From contig JAUQYT010000111.1 in the NCBI GenBank assembly GCA_030587605.1, positions 1-64,000 on the forward strand: a stretch of DNA of 64,000 nucleotides, in the 5' to 3' direction. Of this stretch, positions 8,222 through 17,658 are shown in pieces. The notes below the pieces were generated by a model. It worked only from the letters and a program-made list of their open reading frames with translations, did no database searches and was not told where the DNA came from. Made by a program: the position numbers and the translations under genes. This DNA comes from Candidatus Njordarchaeum guaymasense. Lineage in GTDB: Archaea > Asgardarchaeota > Njordarchaeia > Njordarchaeales > Njordarchaeaceae. Within the stretch, counting starts at the first letter, position 1. Each line of letters opens with the position of its first letter.

Positions 8222-9724
8222 ATGGGTTCAGACATGTCTGAAAAAGGACACTACTTGGCGGTAATAGATGCGGGAACCACAGGAGTGCGGTCGGTGATTT
8301 TCGACCCGCAGGGGAACATCAAAGGGATATCGTACAAGGAATACCCGGAGAAACGTCAACCTCCAGGCGTTTCGGAGCAAGATCCTCCAATGTGGTGGGA
8401 CAACTCTAAGCTCACAATGAAAGATGTCCTGAAAAAGTCAAACATACATCCAAAAGAGATTGCAGCGCTGTCAGTAAGCACTCAGCGCGCAACCACGCTC
8501 GCAGTCGATAGAGAAGGAAATCATCTCCTACCAGGGTTAACTTGGATGGATGGCAGAACATCACCCTCGATTGAACCATTGAAAAAAAAGATTACAAGAC
8601 CAAGTGGGTGGTGGACCAATTCTTCACTATCAAAGATACTATGGATAAAAGACAATCAGCCCGGAATATTCGACAAGACATACAAATTCATCCAAGTCGA
8701 CGGTTATCTCTACAACAAACTCACTGGGAAATTTGTGACGGATTACTCAAATGCCATCTACGGAATCTTAGATTTCAACACAACGGAATGGTCACAAGAG
8801 CTTGCCGATGCCACTGGCGTTCCAATAGAAAAGTGGCCAGACATATACCCTCCAGGAACGCTACTGGGTGAACTCACTGGCAAAGCTGCGGAGGAGACCG
8901 GACTCAATGCTGGATTGCCTGTAATTATGGGCGGTGCTGATGTGCAGTGCTCCGCCCTTGGACTTGGGATGACCGGTCCTGGACCAGCGAAGGCAACGAC
9001 AGGCACAGGAACTTTCGTGGTTTCGGTGCTCGAAGGAAAACCAATCTTCGACCCTGCAGGGAACTTGTTCACAAATCCCCATGTCATCAAAGGGAAATGG
9101 GTTCTTGAGGGCGCAATGCCTGGAACAGGTCTCCTCCTCAAATGGTTCAAAGATCAGTTTAGTGCCCACGAAGTTCAGAAGGCCAGTGAGATGAAAGTTG
9201 ATCCCTATGACTATCTCGTTAGAGAAGCGAAGGATATTAACCCGGGGGCTGGTGGACTACTCATAATACCGCTGTTTAACTTTGCCAAGGGAACGATGTA
9301 TGGCTTATCCTTTGGGCATACAAGGAAGCACGTTGCCAGAGCGATTCTGGAATGCAATGTCTACGCAATCAGGTTCTACCTCACATTGATGGAGACCATG
9401 AAGGTCAAACCAAATGAGATTAGGGTGGATGGCGGAGGCGCGAAATCCAACCTCTGGAATCAGATCCAGAGCGACGTGACTGGAAAACCAGTTGTCGTCC
9501 CAAAGGTTACTGAAGGATCTTCGTTGGGGGCAGCGATGCTAGCAGCCGTTGGAGTCTCAATGTATAGGTCTGTTGATGAGGCAGTTAAGAAGATGGTCCA
9601 CTTCGTCGACCGAAAAGAACCAAACAAAGAACACTCAAAAATCTATGATAAGATGTACAACGCATTCCAAACCCAGTTGATGACAGTATACTTGGGCAAA
9701 AGGGTCACAGGGGACGTGGTTTAG
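8222..9724 (+). CDS. FGGY-family carbohydrate kinase
   Basis: An ATP-dependent kinase of about 500 residues. The N-terminal loop reads VIDAGTTGVRSVIFD, and the C-terminal segment is GGGAKSNLWNQIQSDVTGK. The sequence resembles xylulokinase and autoinducer-2 kinase more than classical glycerol kinase. Since the anaerobic glycerol-3-phosphate dehydrogenase genes lie 0.7 kb downstream, glycerol or a related triol remains a possible substrate. The start is unsure: an AAGGAGAGG site abuts ATG 8222, ATG 8234 is next, and a longer TTG start at 8183 would put that site inside the gene. Confidence 0.87.
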   Translation: MGSDMSEKGHYLAVIDAGTTGVRSVIFDPQGNIKGISYKEYPEKRQPPGVSEQDPPMWWDNSKLTMKDVLKKSNIHPKEIAALSVSTQRATTLAVDREGNHLLPGLTWMDGRTSPSIEPLKKKITRPSGWWTNSSLSKILWIKDNQPGIFDKTYKFIQVDGYLYNKLTGKFVTDYSNAIYGILDFNTTEWSQELADATGVPIEKWPDIYPPGTLLGELTGKAAEETGLNAGLPVIMGGADVQCSALGLGMTGPGPAKATTGTGTFVVSVLEGKPIFDPAGNLFTNPHVIKGKWVLEGAMPGTGLLLKWFKDQFSAHEVQKASEMKVDPYDYLVREAKDINPGAGGLLIIPLFNFAKGTMYGLSFGHTRKHVARAILECNVYAIRFYLTLMETMKVKPNEIRVDGGGAKSNLWNQIQSDVTGKPVVVPKVTEGSSLGAAMLAAVGVSMYRSVDEAVKKMVHFVDRKEPNKEHSKIYDKMYNAFQTQLMTVYLGKRVTGDVV

Positions 9725-9748
9725 TACCAAGTTGCACCCACTACCTCC

Positions 9749-9755
9749 TTTTTTG
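9749..9755 (+). terminator. U-rich terminator after the FGGY kinase
   Basis: A run of six T after CCTCC, 25 bases past the stop. This fits the uridine-rich terminators of archaea. Confidence 0.45.
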
Positions 9756-9808
9756 GGAAATCTCTCATTATTGACAGGTTTGCACAAGTTGTCTATTGGT
9801 GGTTTCCC

Positions 9809-10195
9809 ATGATGAAGATATCTCTCATCGAGAACGTGAAGTTCGAGGCTGAGTGCAGAGGTCACAGGATAGTGTTGGATCAGCCTGTTGATGATGGTGG
9901 GTCAGACGCTGGCATGACTCCCATTGAGTTGTTTGTTGCTTCGCTGGGTTCTTGCATTGCCTACTACGCTGTCGTATTCTGTCAACGCCACAAGATACCC
10001 TCGGATGGCCTTAATGTTGAGTTGGGCTGGGAGTGGGCTGAAGATCCTCATCGGGTGGGCGCAATCGATGTCAAGATTACGTTGAGGATGAAACTTGGCG
10101 AAAAGGAGAAGACTGGGCTACTCAGGATGGTTAAGGGATGCACGGTCCACAATACAATGTGTAACCTACCGGAAATAGCATTCACAATCAATTGA
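9809..10195 (+). CDS. OsmC/Ohr-like protein
   Basis: A 128-residue OsmC fold protein. The two redox cysteines of the family are seen in LGSCIAYY and in VHNTMCNLPEI. OsmC proteins reduce organic hydroperoxides or act as small redox proteins. The start ATG at 9809 (or 9812) has GGTGG just upstream. It sits between the FGGY kinase and the glp genes. I see nothing that links it to glycerol use directly, except that flavin-dependent glycerol-3-phosphate oxidation can form peroxide. Confidence 0.85.
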   Translation: MMKISLIENVKFEAECRGHRIVLDQPVDDGGSDAGMTPIELFVASLGSCIAYYAVVFCQRHKIPSDGLNVELGWEWAEDPHRVGAIDVKITLRMKLGEKEKTGLLRMVKGCTVHNTMCNLPEIAFTIN

Positions 10196-10342
10196 GTCAG
10201 ATCTAGAAGAGAAACTGATTTCAAATTCGGAATCATGTTGAGTCATGCAAACATTCTTGGTGAACTATGCATCGCTGATAAACCAGTTCCTCTCATTGCA
10301 GTAGTTTCCACTATGAGAGAATAGATAGTAACACAGTATGCC

Positions 10343-10350
10343 TTATATCA
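10343..10350 (+). promoter_or_regulatory. TATA box for the glpA operon
   Basis: TTATATCA lies 47 bases before the glpA ATG, with GAGGTG as ribosome site nearer the start. Confidence 0.5.
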
Positions 10351-10396
10351 AACATATTGTTTCACTAGTTACTGATCCTCCATAGCGAGGTGACTT

Positions 10397-12061
10397 ATGA
10401 TTAGCGATTCTGACGTTAATGATCATGTTTTTGATGTTGCAGTTGTAGGCGGTGGAAGCGCTGGAGTGGGTACAGCAAGAGACTGTGCCAAACGGGGACT
10501 GAAAACCATCCTCTTGGAAAGAAATGATCTAGCCTCTGGCGCCGTGGCTACCTGCGCGGGTATGATCTCTGGTGGGCCAAAGTACCTCATGGAGCCCCCC
10601 ATGGTCAAACTCTGCTCAGCGGAATCAGCCGTAATCGCCAAGATTGCGAAGAACGTCATCTTCAGCACTCCAATACTGATTCCCTTGATCGAAAAGACAG
10701 ACATAAACAGAGGGAAGATGTTTTCGGCAGCTTACGCTGGCTACAGCGAACTCCGGAAAGGCGACCCAGTCATAACGCTAACAAAAGAAGAAGCCCTTAA
10801 ACTGGAACCTAGACTGAACCCTGATATTCAGAGCGCAATCTACTTCAGAGAATACTTCATCGACCCATTTCGCCTCATTCTCATGAATGCCCTCGACGCG
10901 AAACGCCAAGGAGCCCAGATCCTAACTTATACCGAAGTAGTCGGCATTTTGAGAAAAGATAACAGCGTCACAGGTGTAAGAGTCAGGGACAAGTTCTCAG
11001 GCGAGACCAAGGACATAAAGGCGAAGATTGTTGTGAACGCCGCCGGTCCATGGGTTTCCAAGGTAGCCAAGATGGCTGAGCTCGAACATCCACTCCGCCT
11101 CAACAAGGGAAGCCACGTGATCTTCGACCGAAGGATATCTGACATCGGTATCATATCCAAATGCATAGACGGAAGAACCGCCTACCTGTTCCCACACGAG
11201 AACACAACCATCCTCGGCACAACAGCCGTCGACATTTTCTGCGACCCCGACGAAGTCGAAACCACATACGATGACCTTGAGTACCTCATGGTAGCAATGG
11301 AGAAAGCAATTCCATCCATACGCCAAGCTAGAATCATAAGAACCATGACCGGAGTAAGACCCATGATCAACCAGTATGGCATCATTGAAGAAAACGTCAC
11401 AAGAAACTACGAGATCATAGACTTCGAAAACAAGGCTGGAGTCTCAGGCTTCCTATCCTTCGGTGGCGGAAAACTTGTTCTCTACCGTATCATGGCTGAG
11501 AAGATGACTGATTTAATATGCAAGAAACTAGGGAAGAGCGCCGAGTGCAAGACAAACGTAGATCCACTGATCGGCGCTGAGAAAGACGTGGACGTGAATG
11601 AACTCGCAACCAAATTCGGCGTCTACCCACACGTAGCAAGAAAGCTAGCATACCTCTACGGAACCATGGCAAGCGACGTTCTGCGCCTTGCGGAAGAAAA
11701 CCCACGGTACAAGATGGAGGTGTGCAACTGCGAATCTATACCCGAGGCTGCGATCAGGTACTCCATAAGAAGCGAGTGGGCCAAGACACTGAATGACGTC
11801 AGAAGACGAACAAGAGTCGCGATGGGACCCTGCCAAGGTTGTTCGTGTATCCACAAAGTTGCTGCCGTAGTAGCTGATGAACTCAAAATGTCTCCCGAAG
11901 TCTTGATGGAGGACTTAGGAAACCTGCTGCAAGAAAGGTGGAGAGGCAAAAGACCACTGCTTCTGGGACAGCAACTTGTACAAGAAGAGGTCCTCCAATC
12001 TAGCTATAGCCATGTCCCCAAGATTCGCCAAGGCTTGAGCGTAGGGGAAGAAGAATCTTAA
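10397..12061 (+). CDS. glpA: anaerobic glycerol-3-phosphate dehydrogenase subunit A
   Basis: The FAD-binding catalytic subunit that oxidises sn-glycerol-3-phosphate to dihydroxyacetone phosphate. The N-terminal dinucleotide loop is GGGSAGVGTARDCAKRG, then an ASGAVATCAGMISGG segment. The C-terminus carries a BFD-like [2Fe-2S] domain with cysteines in CNC and CQGCSC. The length of 554 residues matches GlpA. It is followed at 30 and 49 bases by glpB and glpC, the full classical set. Most archaea use the opposite enantiomer, glycerol-1-phosphate, for lipids, so this set points to catabolism of G3P or a link with lipid chemistry. Confidence 0.92.
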   Translation: MISDSDVNDHVFDVAVVGGGSAGVGTARDCAKRGLKTILLERNDLASGAVATCAGMISGGPKYLMEPPMVKLCSAESAVIAKIAKNVIFSTPILIPLIEKTDINRGKMFSAAYAGYSELRKGDPVITLTKEEALKLEPRLNPDIQSAIYFREYFIDPFRLILMNALDAKRQGAQILTYTEVVGILRKDNSVTGVRVRDKFSGETKDIKAKIVVNAAGPWVSKVAKMAELEHPLRLNKGSHVIFDRRISDIGIISKCIDGRTAYLFPHENTTILGTTAVDIFCDPDEVETTYDDLEYLMVAMEKAIPSIRQARIIRTMTGVRPMINQYGIIEENVTRNYEIIDFENKAGVSGFLSFGGGKLVLYRIMAEKMTDLICKKLGKSAECKTNVDPLIGAEKDVDVNELATKFGVYPHVARKLAYLYGTMASDVLRLAEENPRYKMEVCNCESIPEAAIRYSIRSEWAKTLNDVRRRTRVAMGPCQGCSCIHKVAAVVADELKMSPEVLMEDLGNLLQERWRGKRPLLLGQQLVQEEVLQSSYSHVPKIRQGLSVGEEES

Positions 12062-12091
12062 GGGGAGAACGAGTGGAGGAGTGAACTTAGT

Positions 12092-13489
12092 TTGAAAGAC
12101 TTCAGAACTGAAGTCGCCGTTATTGGCTGCGGAATTGCTGGATTAACAGCGGCCAAGAGAATCGCCCGCGAAGGTGTAGATGTTGCTGTGTTCTCAAAGG
12201 CTTATGGAGCCACAGCGATGTCCACAGGGGTAGTAGACGTTGCAAATCCCACGGTAATCAAACTTCCACTAAAAGCTCCCGAACAACTAATCCCAGAGAA
12301 ATACATTAGAAGAACGAATCATCCTTACGCTCTCATTCTCCGAAGAGAGAAACAACAAGAGGGTCACAGCGCTAAATCGGACAGGCATGGTTGCGGTGAA
12401 ACCATCAGTGAAGCCGTTGCGGACTTCCTAGGTGCTATGAAAGATGTAGGTTATCCTATGGAAGGGTCGCTTGAACACAACATGCTTCTCATCGACTCAA
12501 TAGGTTCAGCTAAGTGCACTTGTCTTGCGCCCCCAAGCATAGCTAGGGGGGACCTGACGAGAATAGACAAAGGTCAAATAGTCTTCGTTGGATTCAAGGG
12601 GCACCCCGACTACGATCCTCGTCTATGTTCCCAGAATTTCGGTCAGACTAAGAAGATTGTAGATCTGCCTACTGAGGTGGAAGAAGCTGGGGCTAAAGTG
12701 ATTGATTTCCCCGATTTTGAGGGGAGGAACACTTTGCTCAGCATTGAGGTAGCGAGAAGACTCGACCGCGAAGAAGGCGTTGCAATGAAGGTAGGACGCA
12801 AGATTGGTGATCTCTCCAAGGGCAATGGAGCAACCCATGTCTGTCTGCCCCCATGTATGGGGGTCGAGAATGTTGAAGAAAGCCTGAAGGTGATTGGTGA
12901 AGAGTCTGGTCTCATAGCATTTGAATGCGTTAACTTAGCACCGCCGTCCATCCTTGGCTTCAGACTGCAGTTAGCATTGGATGACTCAACCAGCAAATCT
13001 GGGGTAGTCGTCAGACTGCCATACGAGGTCAAAGGATTTGAGACAGAAGAGAACAACCTAAAAAGAATGATTGCTGTCTCAGGAGAAAGAAGCTTCCACG
13101 TTAACGCCGAGCGATTTATTCTCGCAACTGGTAGCTTCATAGGCGGCGGAATAGTTGAGGAAGATGAAACAGTCAAGGAGCCACTTCTAAATTTGCAGCT
13201 CTTCGACGAGAATGATGCGCAAGTAAATAACGTATTCGTTAGAAGAATGCTTTCTAGCGAAGCTGTTCCAATCAAGGGACATCCCGTTTTCTCTATCGGA
13301 GTGAAAGTAAACGAGAACATGCAACCAGTTTCAGCCAAGGGAGCGCCCACCTACAGTAACCTCTTCGCCTGTGGAAACATACTCTCTGGTTTCAACCACA
13401 CAAGCGGCGGCTGCAGACATGGAGTCGCGATAACAACAGGCTATGTAGCTGGTGAGGAAGCATCCAAGAAGCAGACCAAAACTAGCTAG
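12092..13489 (+). CDS. glpB: anaerobic glycerol-3-phosphate dehydrogenase subunit B
   Basis: A 465-residue flavoprotein beginning with a Rossmann loop (VIGCGIAGLTAAKRIAREG) and ending with the GlpB/FAD-binding CGNILSGFNHTSGGCRHG-type segment. In the known complex GlpB binds flavin and passes electrons from GlpA to GlpC. The start is TTG at 12092 with GGAGGAG upstream. It is the middle gene of the glpABC operon. The protein is longer than many GlpB proteins, with an insert around residues 70-130. Confidence 0.85.
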   Translation: MKDFRTEVAVIGCGIAGLTAAKRIAREGVDVAVFSKAYGATAMSTGVVDVANPTVIKLPLKAPEQLIPEKYIRRTNHPYALILRREKQQEGHSAKSDRHGCGETISEAVADFLGAMKDVGYPMEGSLEHNMLLIDSIGSAKCTCLAPPSIARGDLTRIDKGQIVFVGFKGHPDYDPRLCSQNFGQTKKIVDLPTEVEEAGAKVIDFPDFEGRNTLLSIEVARRLDREEGVAMKVGRKIGDLSKGNGATHVCLPPCMGVENVEESLKVIGEESGLIAFECVNLAPPSILGFRLQLALDDSTSKSGVVVRLPYEVKGFETEENNLKRMIAVSGERSFHVNAERFILATGSFIGGGIVEEDETVKEPLLNLQLFDENDAQVNNVFVRRMLSSEAVPIKGHPVFSIGVKVNENMQPVSAKGAPTYSNLFACGNILSGFNHTSGGCRHGVAITTGYVAGEEASKKQTKTS

Positions 13490-13538
13490 ATGAATTGGAT
13501 TAGAGAAGGAAAAGCGTTAGAGACAGAGGAGTGAAGAC

Positions 13539-14816
13539 ATGTCAGCAACAGGAAAAGAAGCAACCACTCAGGCTGCCGGCGGATACAATTTCATAAAGGA
13601 GAAAATGAAGTCGCTGAACCTACTTGAGAATCAACTTGGTGAGAAAGAGTTACTCTCACAGCTTGGCAGATGCTTGAACTGTGGCATATGCCTGTCGAGT
13701 TGTCCAGCCTTGGAGGCAACATCATTCGAGGTATTCCCTGGTCCGAGAGGCATAGCGACTACGGTTTCACGAGTGAATCCAAGTTTCTGGGACATCAGGG
13801 ACCTAATCTATACATGCACCGAATGCGGTAGCTGCCAAGAGATATGCCCTGAAAAGGTCCCAGTGCCAAAAGCCGTGACTCTACTTAGAGGAAAGATATT
13901 CAGATTAAGACCAGACCTGATCCCTTCGGGACACCAGGAGATGCTCAAAAACCTTTCCCAGCACGCAACAAGTTTGCCACCTGAAGACGAAGAATTCCGG
14001 AGTGATCTTGCGGAATCAGCGATGAAAGACCTCGGTCTCCCATACAAGAAGGATGTCTACAAGGGCTCGGCTGAAGTCGTCTACTTTGCAGGCTGCATAT
14101 CAACCCACAGAGCACCAGAGATTAGGGAGAGTGGCAAACTTATTCTAGACAAGCTTGGGGTCAATTTCACGCTTCTGAAAGACGTAGGGTGTTGCGGTCT
14201 CCCCGCATCCCTCATTGGGGACACGGAACTCGCGGATAAGCTAGTTACGTCGGTATTCGATAAAGTGAGACAAGTTGGAGCGAAAACCGTCATAGCGACA
14301 TGCTCAGGGTGCGCTAACACACTACAAGCGTATGTGAACAGGATGGGAGACAACGCTGGTATACAGGTGAAACACCTTGCTGAATACTTAGTTGAAGACG
14401 TAGGCATTGAGAAGGTTTCAAACCTCGCCAAGTCGAAAGAAAGCAAGAAGAAATCAAAAGGTACAGAGAACATTGCAATCCACTCAGCTTGCCACCTAAG
14501 CAGGCACCTAAGCAGACGCATCCAAGACTACGTAATTCAACTCGCTGAGGCACTCCCTGGGGTCCAAGTAACCACTTCAAACACGCGTCAGAGGTGCTGC
14601 GGAGCCGGAGGCCTACTCAGCATATTCAAGCCCGACGTATCCAACAAGATCACAAGCGCAAGGCTACAGGAGATCCTCGAACAAGGAAAGAAACCCGAAA
14701 AGATCGTGGCTCCATGCCCGACGTGTGTAATTCAGATGAATCAAGGAGTCTCCAACTCAGCACCAGAAATAAAGGTCGAAGATTTCGCCGTCCTCTTGGC
14801 GAGGAAGATTGTCTAA
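13539..14816 (+). CDS. glpC: anaerobic glycerol-3-phosphate dehydrogenase subunit C (CCG iron-sulfur protein)
   Basis: An electron-transfer subunit of 425 residues. Two [4Fe-4S] motifs are at the N-terminus (CLNCGICLSSCP and CTECGSCQEICP). Two CCG domains follow, seen as CCGLPASL and CCGAGGLL. GlpC delivers electrons to quinones in bacteria; in an archaeon the acceptor could be a heterodisulfide-reductase-like carrier. No membrane helix is visible. The ATG has GAGGAG upstream. A closely similar CCG protein (16369-17508) lies just downstream with an FAD oxidase, so the region holds two parallel oxidase modules. Confidence 0.85.
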   Translation: MSATGKEATTQAAGGYNFIKEKMKSLNLLENQLGEKELLSQLGRCLNCGICLSSCPALEATSFEVFPGPRGIATTVSRVNPSFWDIRDLIYTCTECGSCQEICPEKVPVPKAVTLLRGKIFRLRPDLIPSGHQEMLKNLSQHATSLPPEDEEFRSDLAESAMKDLGLPYKKDVYKGSAEVVYFAGCISTHRAPEIRESGKLILDKLGVNFTLLKDVGCCGLPASLIGDTELADKLVTSVFDKVRQVGAKTVIATCSGCANTLQAYVNRMGDNAGIQVKHLAEYLVEDVGIEKVSNLAKSKESKKKSKGTENIAIHSACHLSRHLSRRIQDYVIQLAEALPGVQVTTSNTRQRCCGAGGLLSIFKPDVSNKITSARLQEILEQGKKPEKIVAPCPTCVIQMNQGVSNSAPEIKVEDFAVLLARKIV

Positions 14817-14824
14817 GGCGTTGA

Positions 14825-14834
14825 TTATATAAAA
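14825..14834 (+). promoter_or_regulatory. TATA box for the FAD oxidase pair
   Basis: TTATATAAAA, about 90 bases before the TTG start at 14917. It suggests the FAD oxidase and its iron-sulfur partner can be transcribed apart from glpABC. Confidence 0.55.
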
Positions 14835-14916
14835 CCTCAAAAGCAAAAATCTACGAAATGAAGAATGAAATTCTCAAACTCATAACTTGCATGCACGTGA
14901 TAGGAGAGCATGAGAC

Positions 14917-16344
14917 TTGGGCGCTGGCAGAATCGCGGCAGAAAAACTTGCGGGAATCAAGCGCGCCTTGACCAACATCCTCGGAGAAAAGAACGTTACC
15001 GATTCCGAGTTCGACAAGATTTCATACTCAAAGGACACTTGGCCTCTCAGATTGATGGAAATAAAAAGAGGAGTCACCGAACCTTTCCCAGATCTAATAG
15101 TCTGGCCCGAATCAGTGGAGCAAGTCGCAAAGATAGTTAGACTCGCTAACGAAGAGAAGATCCCACTGATACCATATGGTGGCGGCGCAGGCGTAACGGG
15201 TGGAACCATCCCTATCTATGGCGGAATAATCGTCGACCTAAAGAAACTCGACAAGATCGTTGAGCTCGACGAGAAGTCTGCGACAGTCACCGTCCAAGCA
15301 GGAGTCATAGGCCAGGATCTAGAGAACTATTTGAACAAACGAGGCTACACGTTTCCACATCAACCCGCCTCCATGTATTGCTCATCAGTCGGTGGCTTCG
15401 TTGCCACCCGCTCAGCTGGAACCTTCTCATCCAAGTACGGTCGCGTAGAAGACATGGTTGTCTGCCTTGAAGCGATACTACCGACCGGTGAAGTAATCCG
15501 CACAAGGAAAGCTCCAAAGTCCTCAACAGGTCCGAATCTGAATCAAATCCTCATAGGCGCTGAAGGGACACTGGGAATCATAACGGAGATCACTTTCAAG
15601 GTAATGCCAATACCCGAAGAGCGAAGGTTTAAGGGCTTCATATTCCCGACTCTGCACAGTGGACTCGAAGCGGTTAGAAAACTCTACCGAAATAACGTTG
15701 TTCCATGCCTTATCAGACTCTACGATGAAACAGATGCGATGCTCGTGCTAGGAATGGTGAAGATCCCAAGGAAACACTGCTTCCTCATTCTCACGTTTGA
15801 AGGACGCAAGGAAATTGTCGACGTCGAGGAGAAAGTCGCCGCAAAGATCTGCGAGGAAGAAGGAGGCAAGGACGTAGGACGAGAAGAAGCCGAAAAATGG
15901 TGGGGTAAGAGATACAACATGTACTACCCCAACCCCGTTTACGCAAAGATGCACATGCTAGCAGACACAATAGACGTAGGAGCAACCTTCGACAAACTTG
16001 AGGACCTGTATAACTCTGTAAAGAAAGCCGTTGAGAAAAGTGGACGAGTCCAAGCTATGGCTCACTTCTCCCACTTCTACCCAGAAGGAGGCTCCATATA
16101 CATGATATTCGTCCTCACTGAGCCCGACGACCTTCGAGCCGAAGAAATCTACAAGAAATGCTGGGATGAAGGTCTGAAGACGGCGATCGAAGTCGGAGGA
16201 ACAATGAGCCACCACCACAGCATAGGACTACTGAAAGGAAAATGGCTGAAAGAGGAACTCGGCTCCTCATACCAAGTCCTGAAGACACTGAAGAAAGCAC
16301 TAGACCCGAACAACATAATGAACCCAGGAAAACTCGGTCTATGA
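14917..16344 (+). CDS. FAD-linked oxidase (GlcD/lactate dehydrogenase-like)
   Basis: A 475-residue flavoprotein of the vanillyl-alcohol-oxidase/GlcD group. The FAD pyrophosphate loop is PYGGGAGVTGGTIP. The C-terminal cap ends with HHHSIG and LDPNNIMNPGKL, typical for glycolate, D-lactate and alkylglycerone-phosphate synthase relatives. It probably oxidises a 2-hydroxy acid and passes electrons to the CCG iron-sulfur protein encoded 24 bases downstream. The TTG start has AGGAGA upstream. Because alkyl-DHAP synthases share this fold, an activity on a glycerol-phosphate derivative is another option. Confidence 0.88.
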   Translation: MGAGRIAAEKLAGIKRALTNILGEKNVTDSEFDKISYSKDTWPLRLMEIKRGVTEPFPDLIVWPESVEQVAKIVRLANEEKIPLIPYGGGAGVTGGTIPIYGGIIVDLKKLDKIVELDEKSATVTVQAGVIGQDLENYLNKRGYTFPHQPASMYCSSVGGFVATRSAGTFSSKYGRVEDMVVCLEAILPTGEVIRTRKAPKSSTGPNLNQILIGAEGTLGIITEITFKVMPIPEERRFKGFIFPTLHSGLEAVRKLYRNNVVPCLIRLYDETDAMLVLGMVKIPRKHCFLILTFEGRKEIVDVEEKVAAKICEEEGGKDVGREEAEKWWGKRYNMYYPNPVYAKMHMLADTIDVGATFDKLEDLYNSVKKAVEKSGRVQAMAHFSHFYPEGGSIYMIFVLTEPDDLRAEEIYKKCWDEGLKTAIEVGGTMSHHHSIGLLKGKWLKEELGSSYQVLKTLKKALDPNNIMNPGKLGL

Positions 16345-16368
16345 AAGAAAAGGGAGGATTATCTAACC

Positions 16369-17508
16369 ATGGCAACTATTCAGAGAGACACGCTTTTCGA
16401 CGCCAAGATGTGTACAGGCTGCTTCAAGATGTGCCGATTCGTATGCCCAACAGCAATAGTAACCAAGAATGAGTCAATCACACCATACGGGCGAAGCACC
16501 GCCTATCATCTCGCATCAATAAAGAAGGCTCCGTACTCGCCTAAGGCAGTCGAATCTCTCTACCAATGCGCGACGTGTGGCCTCTGCAAAACCTGGTGCA
16601 AACCAGAAGTAGACGTCGCCAACATAGTTGAAATAGCAAGAAAAGGAATCAGTCAGAAAGGATTAGCACCACAAAGCGTAACCAAGCTCAACGAAGTCAC
16701 TCAATCCAACTTCAACCCATACGGCGAACCCAGCAACAAAAGATTCTCCAAGATCAAGATAGGCGATGTAAAGAAGGGCGGCAAGGCTGAAACCCTGTAT
16801 TTCGTGGGTTGCACAACCTCCTATCGACATGCTGAGATCGCCAACGCGATTGTAAACGTGATGAAACTAGTAGGGGAAAACCCAACAGTCTTGGGTGACT
16901 CGGAGCGTTGTTGCGGTTCACCTCTAATAAGGCTAGGACTTGAGGAACAAGCCAAGAAGCTCTTAGCGCACAACTCTGAAGCCATCAACAAGCTAAACTC
17001 CAGCACCATAGTGACGGGCTGTCCAGGCTGCCACAGGACCCTGAAAGAGGACTACCCCAGGTTAGGCTTCAAGCTGGACGCCAAAGTCATGCACTTTACT
17101 GAGTACCTGGACTCAATGGGTAAAAGCATCCCGCGGGTAGAACTAGGAAGAAAAGTGACATACCACGACCCGTGCCACCTCGGAAGACACAGCAACATCT
17201 ACAACCAACCAAGAAACATCCTAAACCAGATTCAAGGACTGAGACTTGTTGAGATGGACTGGAACCAGAAGAACAGCAACTGCTGCGGAAGCGGCGGAGG
17301 TCTAAGGACGACTAACTCCAGCATCGCCGAGACAGTCGGACTAAAGCGCTTAGGAGAAGCCTACGAAACTGGGGCCGGGCTAATTGCAACCGCATGCCCA
17401 TTCTGCAAAGATCAATTGACTGAACTACAGGGCAAGAGTGTACAGGGTAACAGAAGACTGCCAATTCTTGATATCGCAGAGATCATAGGTGGAACCCTAA
17501 CCACGTAG
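16369..17508 (+). CDS. CCG-domain iron-sulfur protein (HdrD/GlpC-like)
   Basis: A 379-residue electron carrier. N-terminal [4Fe-4S] motifs are CTGCFKMCRFVCP and CATCGLCKTWCK. CCG domains follow with CCGSPLIRLG and CCGSGGGL. This is the standard partner of a GlcD-type oxidase, where it passes electrons to a quinone, a thiol/disulfide or ferredoxin. The ATG has GGAGG 10 bases upstream. It is the last gene of the FAD oxidase pair. It resembles the GlpC of the preceding operon, consistent with duplication of the electron-transfer subunit. Confidence 0.87.
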   Translation: MATIQRDTLFDAKMCTGCFKMCRFVCPTAIVTKNESITPYGRSTAYHLASIKKAPYSPKAVESLYQCATCGLCKTWCKPEVDVANIVEIARKGISQKGLAPQSVTKLNEVTQSNFNPYGEPSNKRFSKIKIGDVKKGGKAETLYFVGCTTSYRHAEIANAIVNVMKLVGENPTVLGDSERCCGSPLIRLGLEEQAKKLLAHNSEAINKLNSSTIVTGCPGCHRTLKEDYPRLGFKLDAKVMHFTEYLDSMGKSIPRVELGRKVTYHDPCHLGRHSNIYNQPRNILNQIQGLRLVEMDWNQKNSNCCGSGGGLRTTNSSIAETVGLKRLGEAYETGAGLIATACPFCKDQLTELQGKSVQGNRRLPILDIAEIIGGTLTT

Positions 17509-17585
17509 TACCCGTAAGCTCGATTTTTCTCGCGAGTTTCATACAAGTCACTTGATTCATTATTCTCCTGCCTTCTGCGCCTCTG

Positions 17586-17627
17586 AGCGATAAACATAAA
17601 AGGAAAACGATTTCATCTAGTGATTGA
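17586..17627 (+). repeat. 42-base identical promoter/leader block, copy 1
   Basis: This block, from AGCGATAAACATAAAAGG to CTAGTGATTGA, is repeated base for base at 27672-27713. It contains a TATA-like AAACATAAAA. Its 3' end lies where the transcript should start, 32 bases before the TTG of the RING-like protein. It is probably the core promoter of both RING-like genes. Confidence 0.9.
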
Positions 17628-17658
17628 AGAGAAGGTATTACTGAAAGGAGAACTAGCC

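Noticed and set aside
12643-13350. 235-codon minus-strand ORF opposite glpB
   Set aside because: A shadow of glpB; the plus-strand protein has clear flavoprotein motifs.
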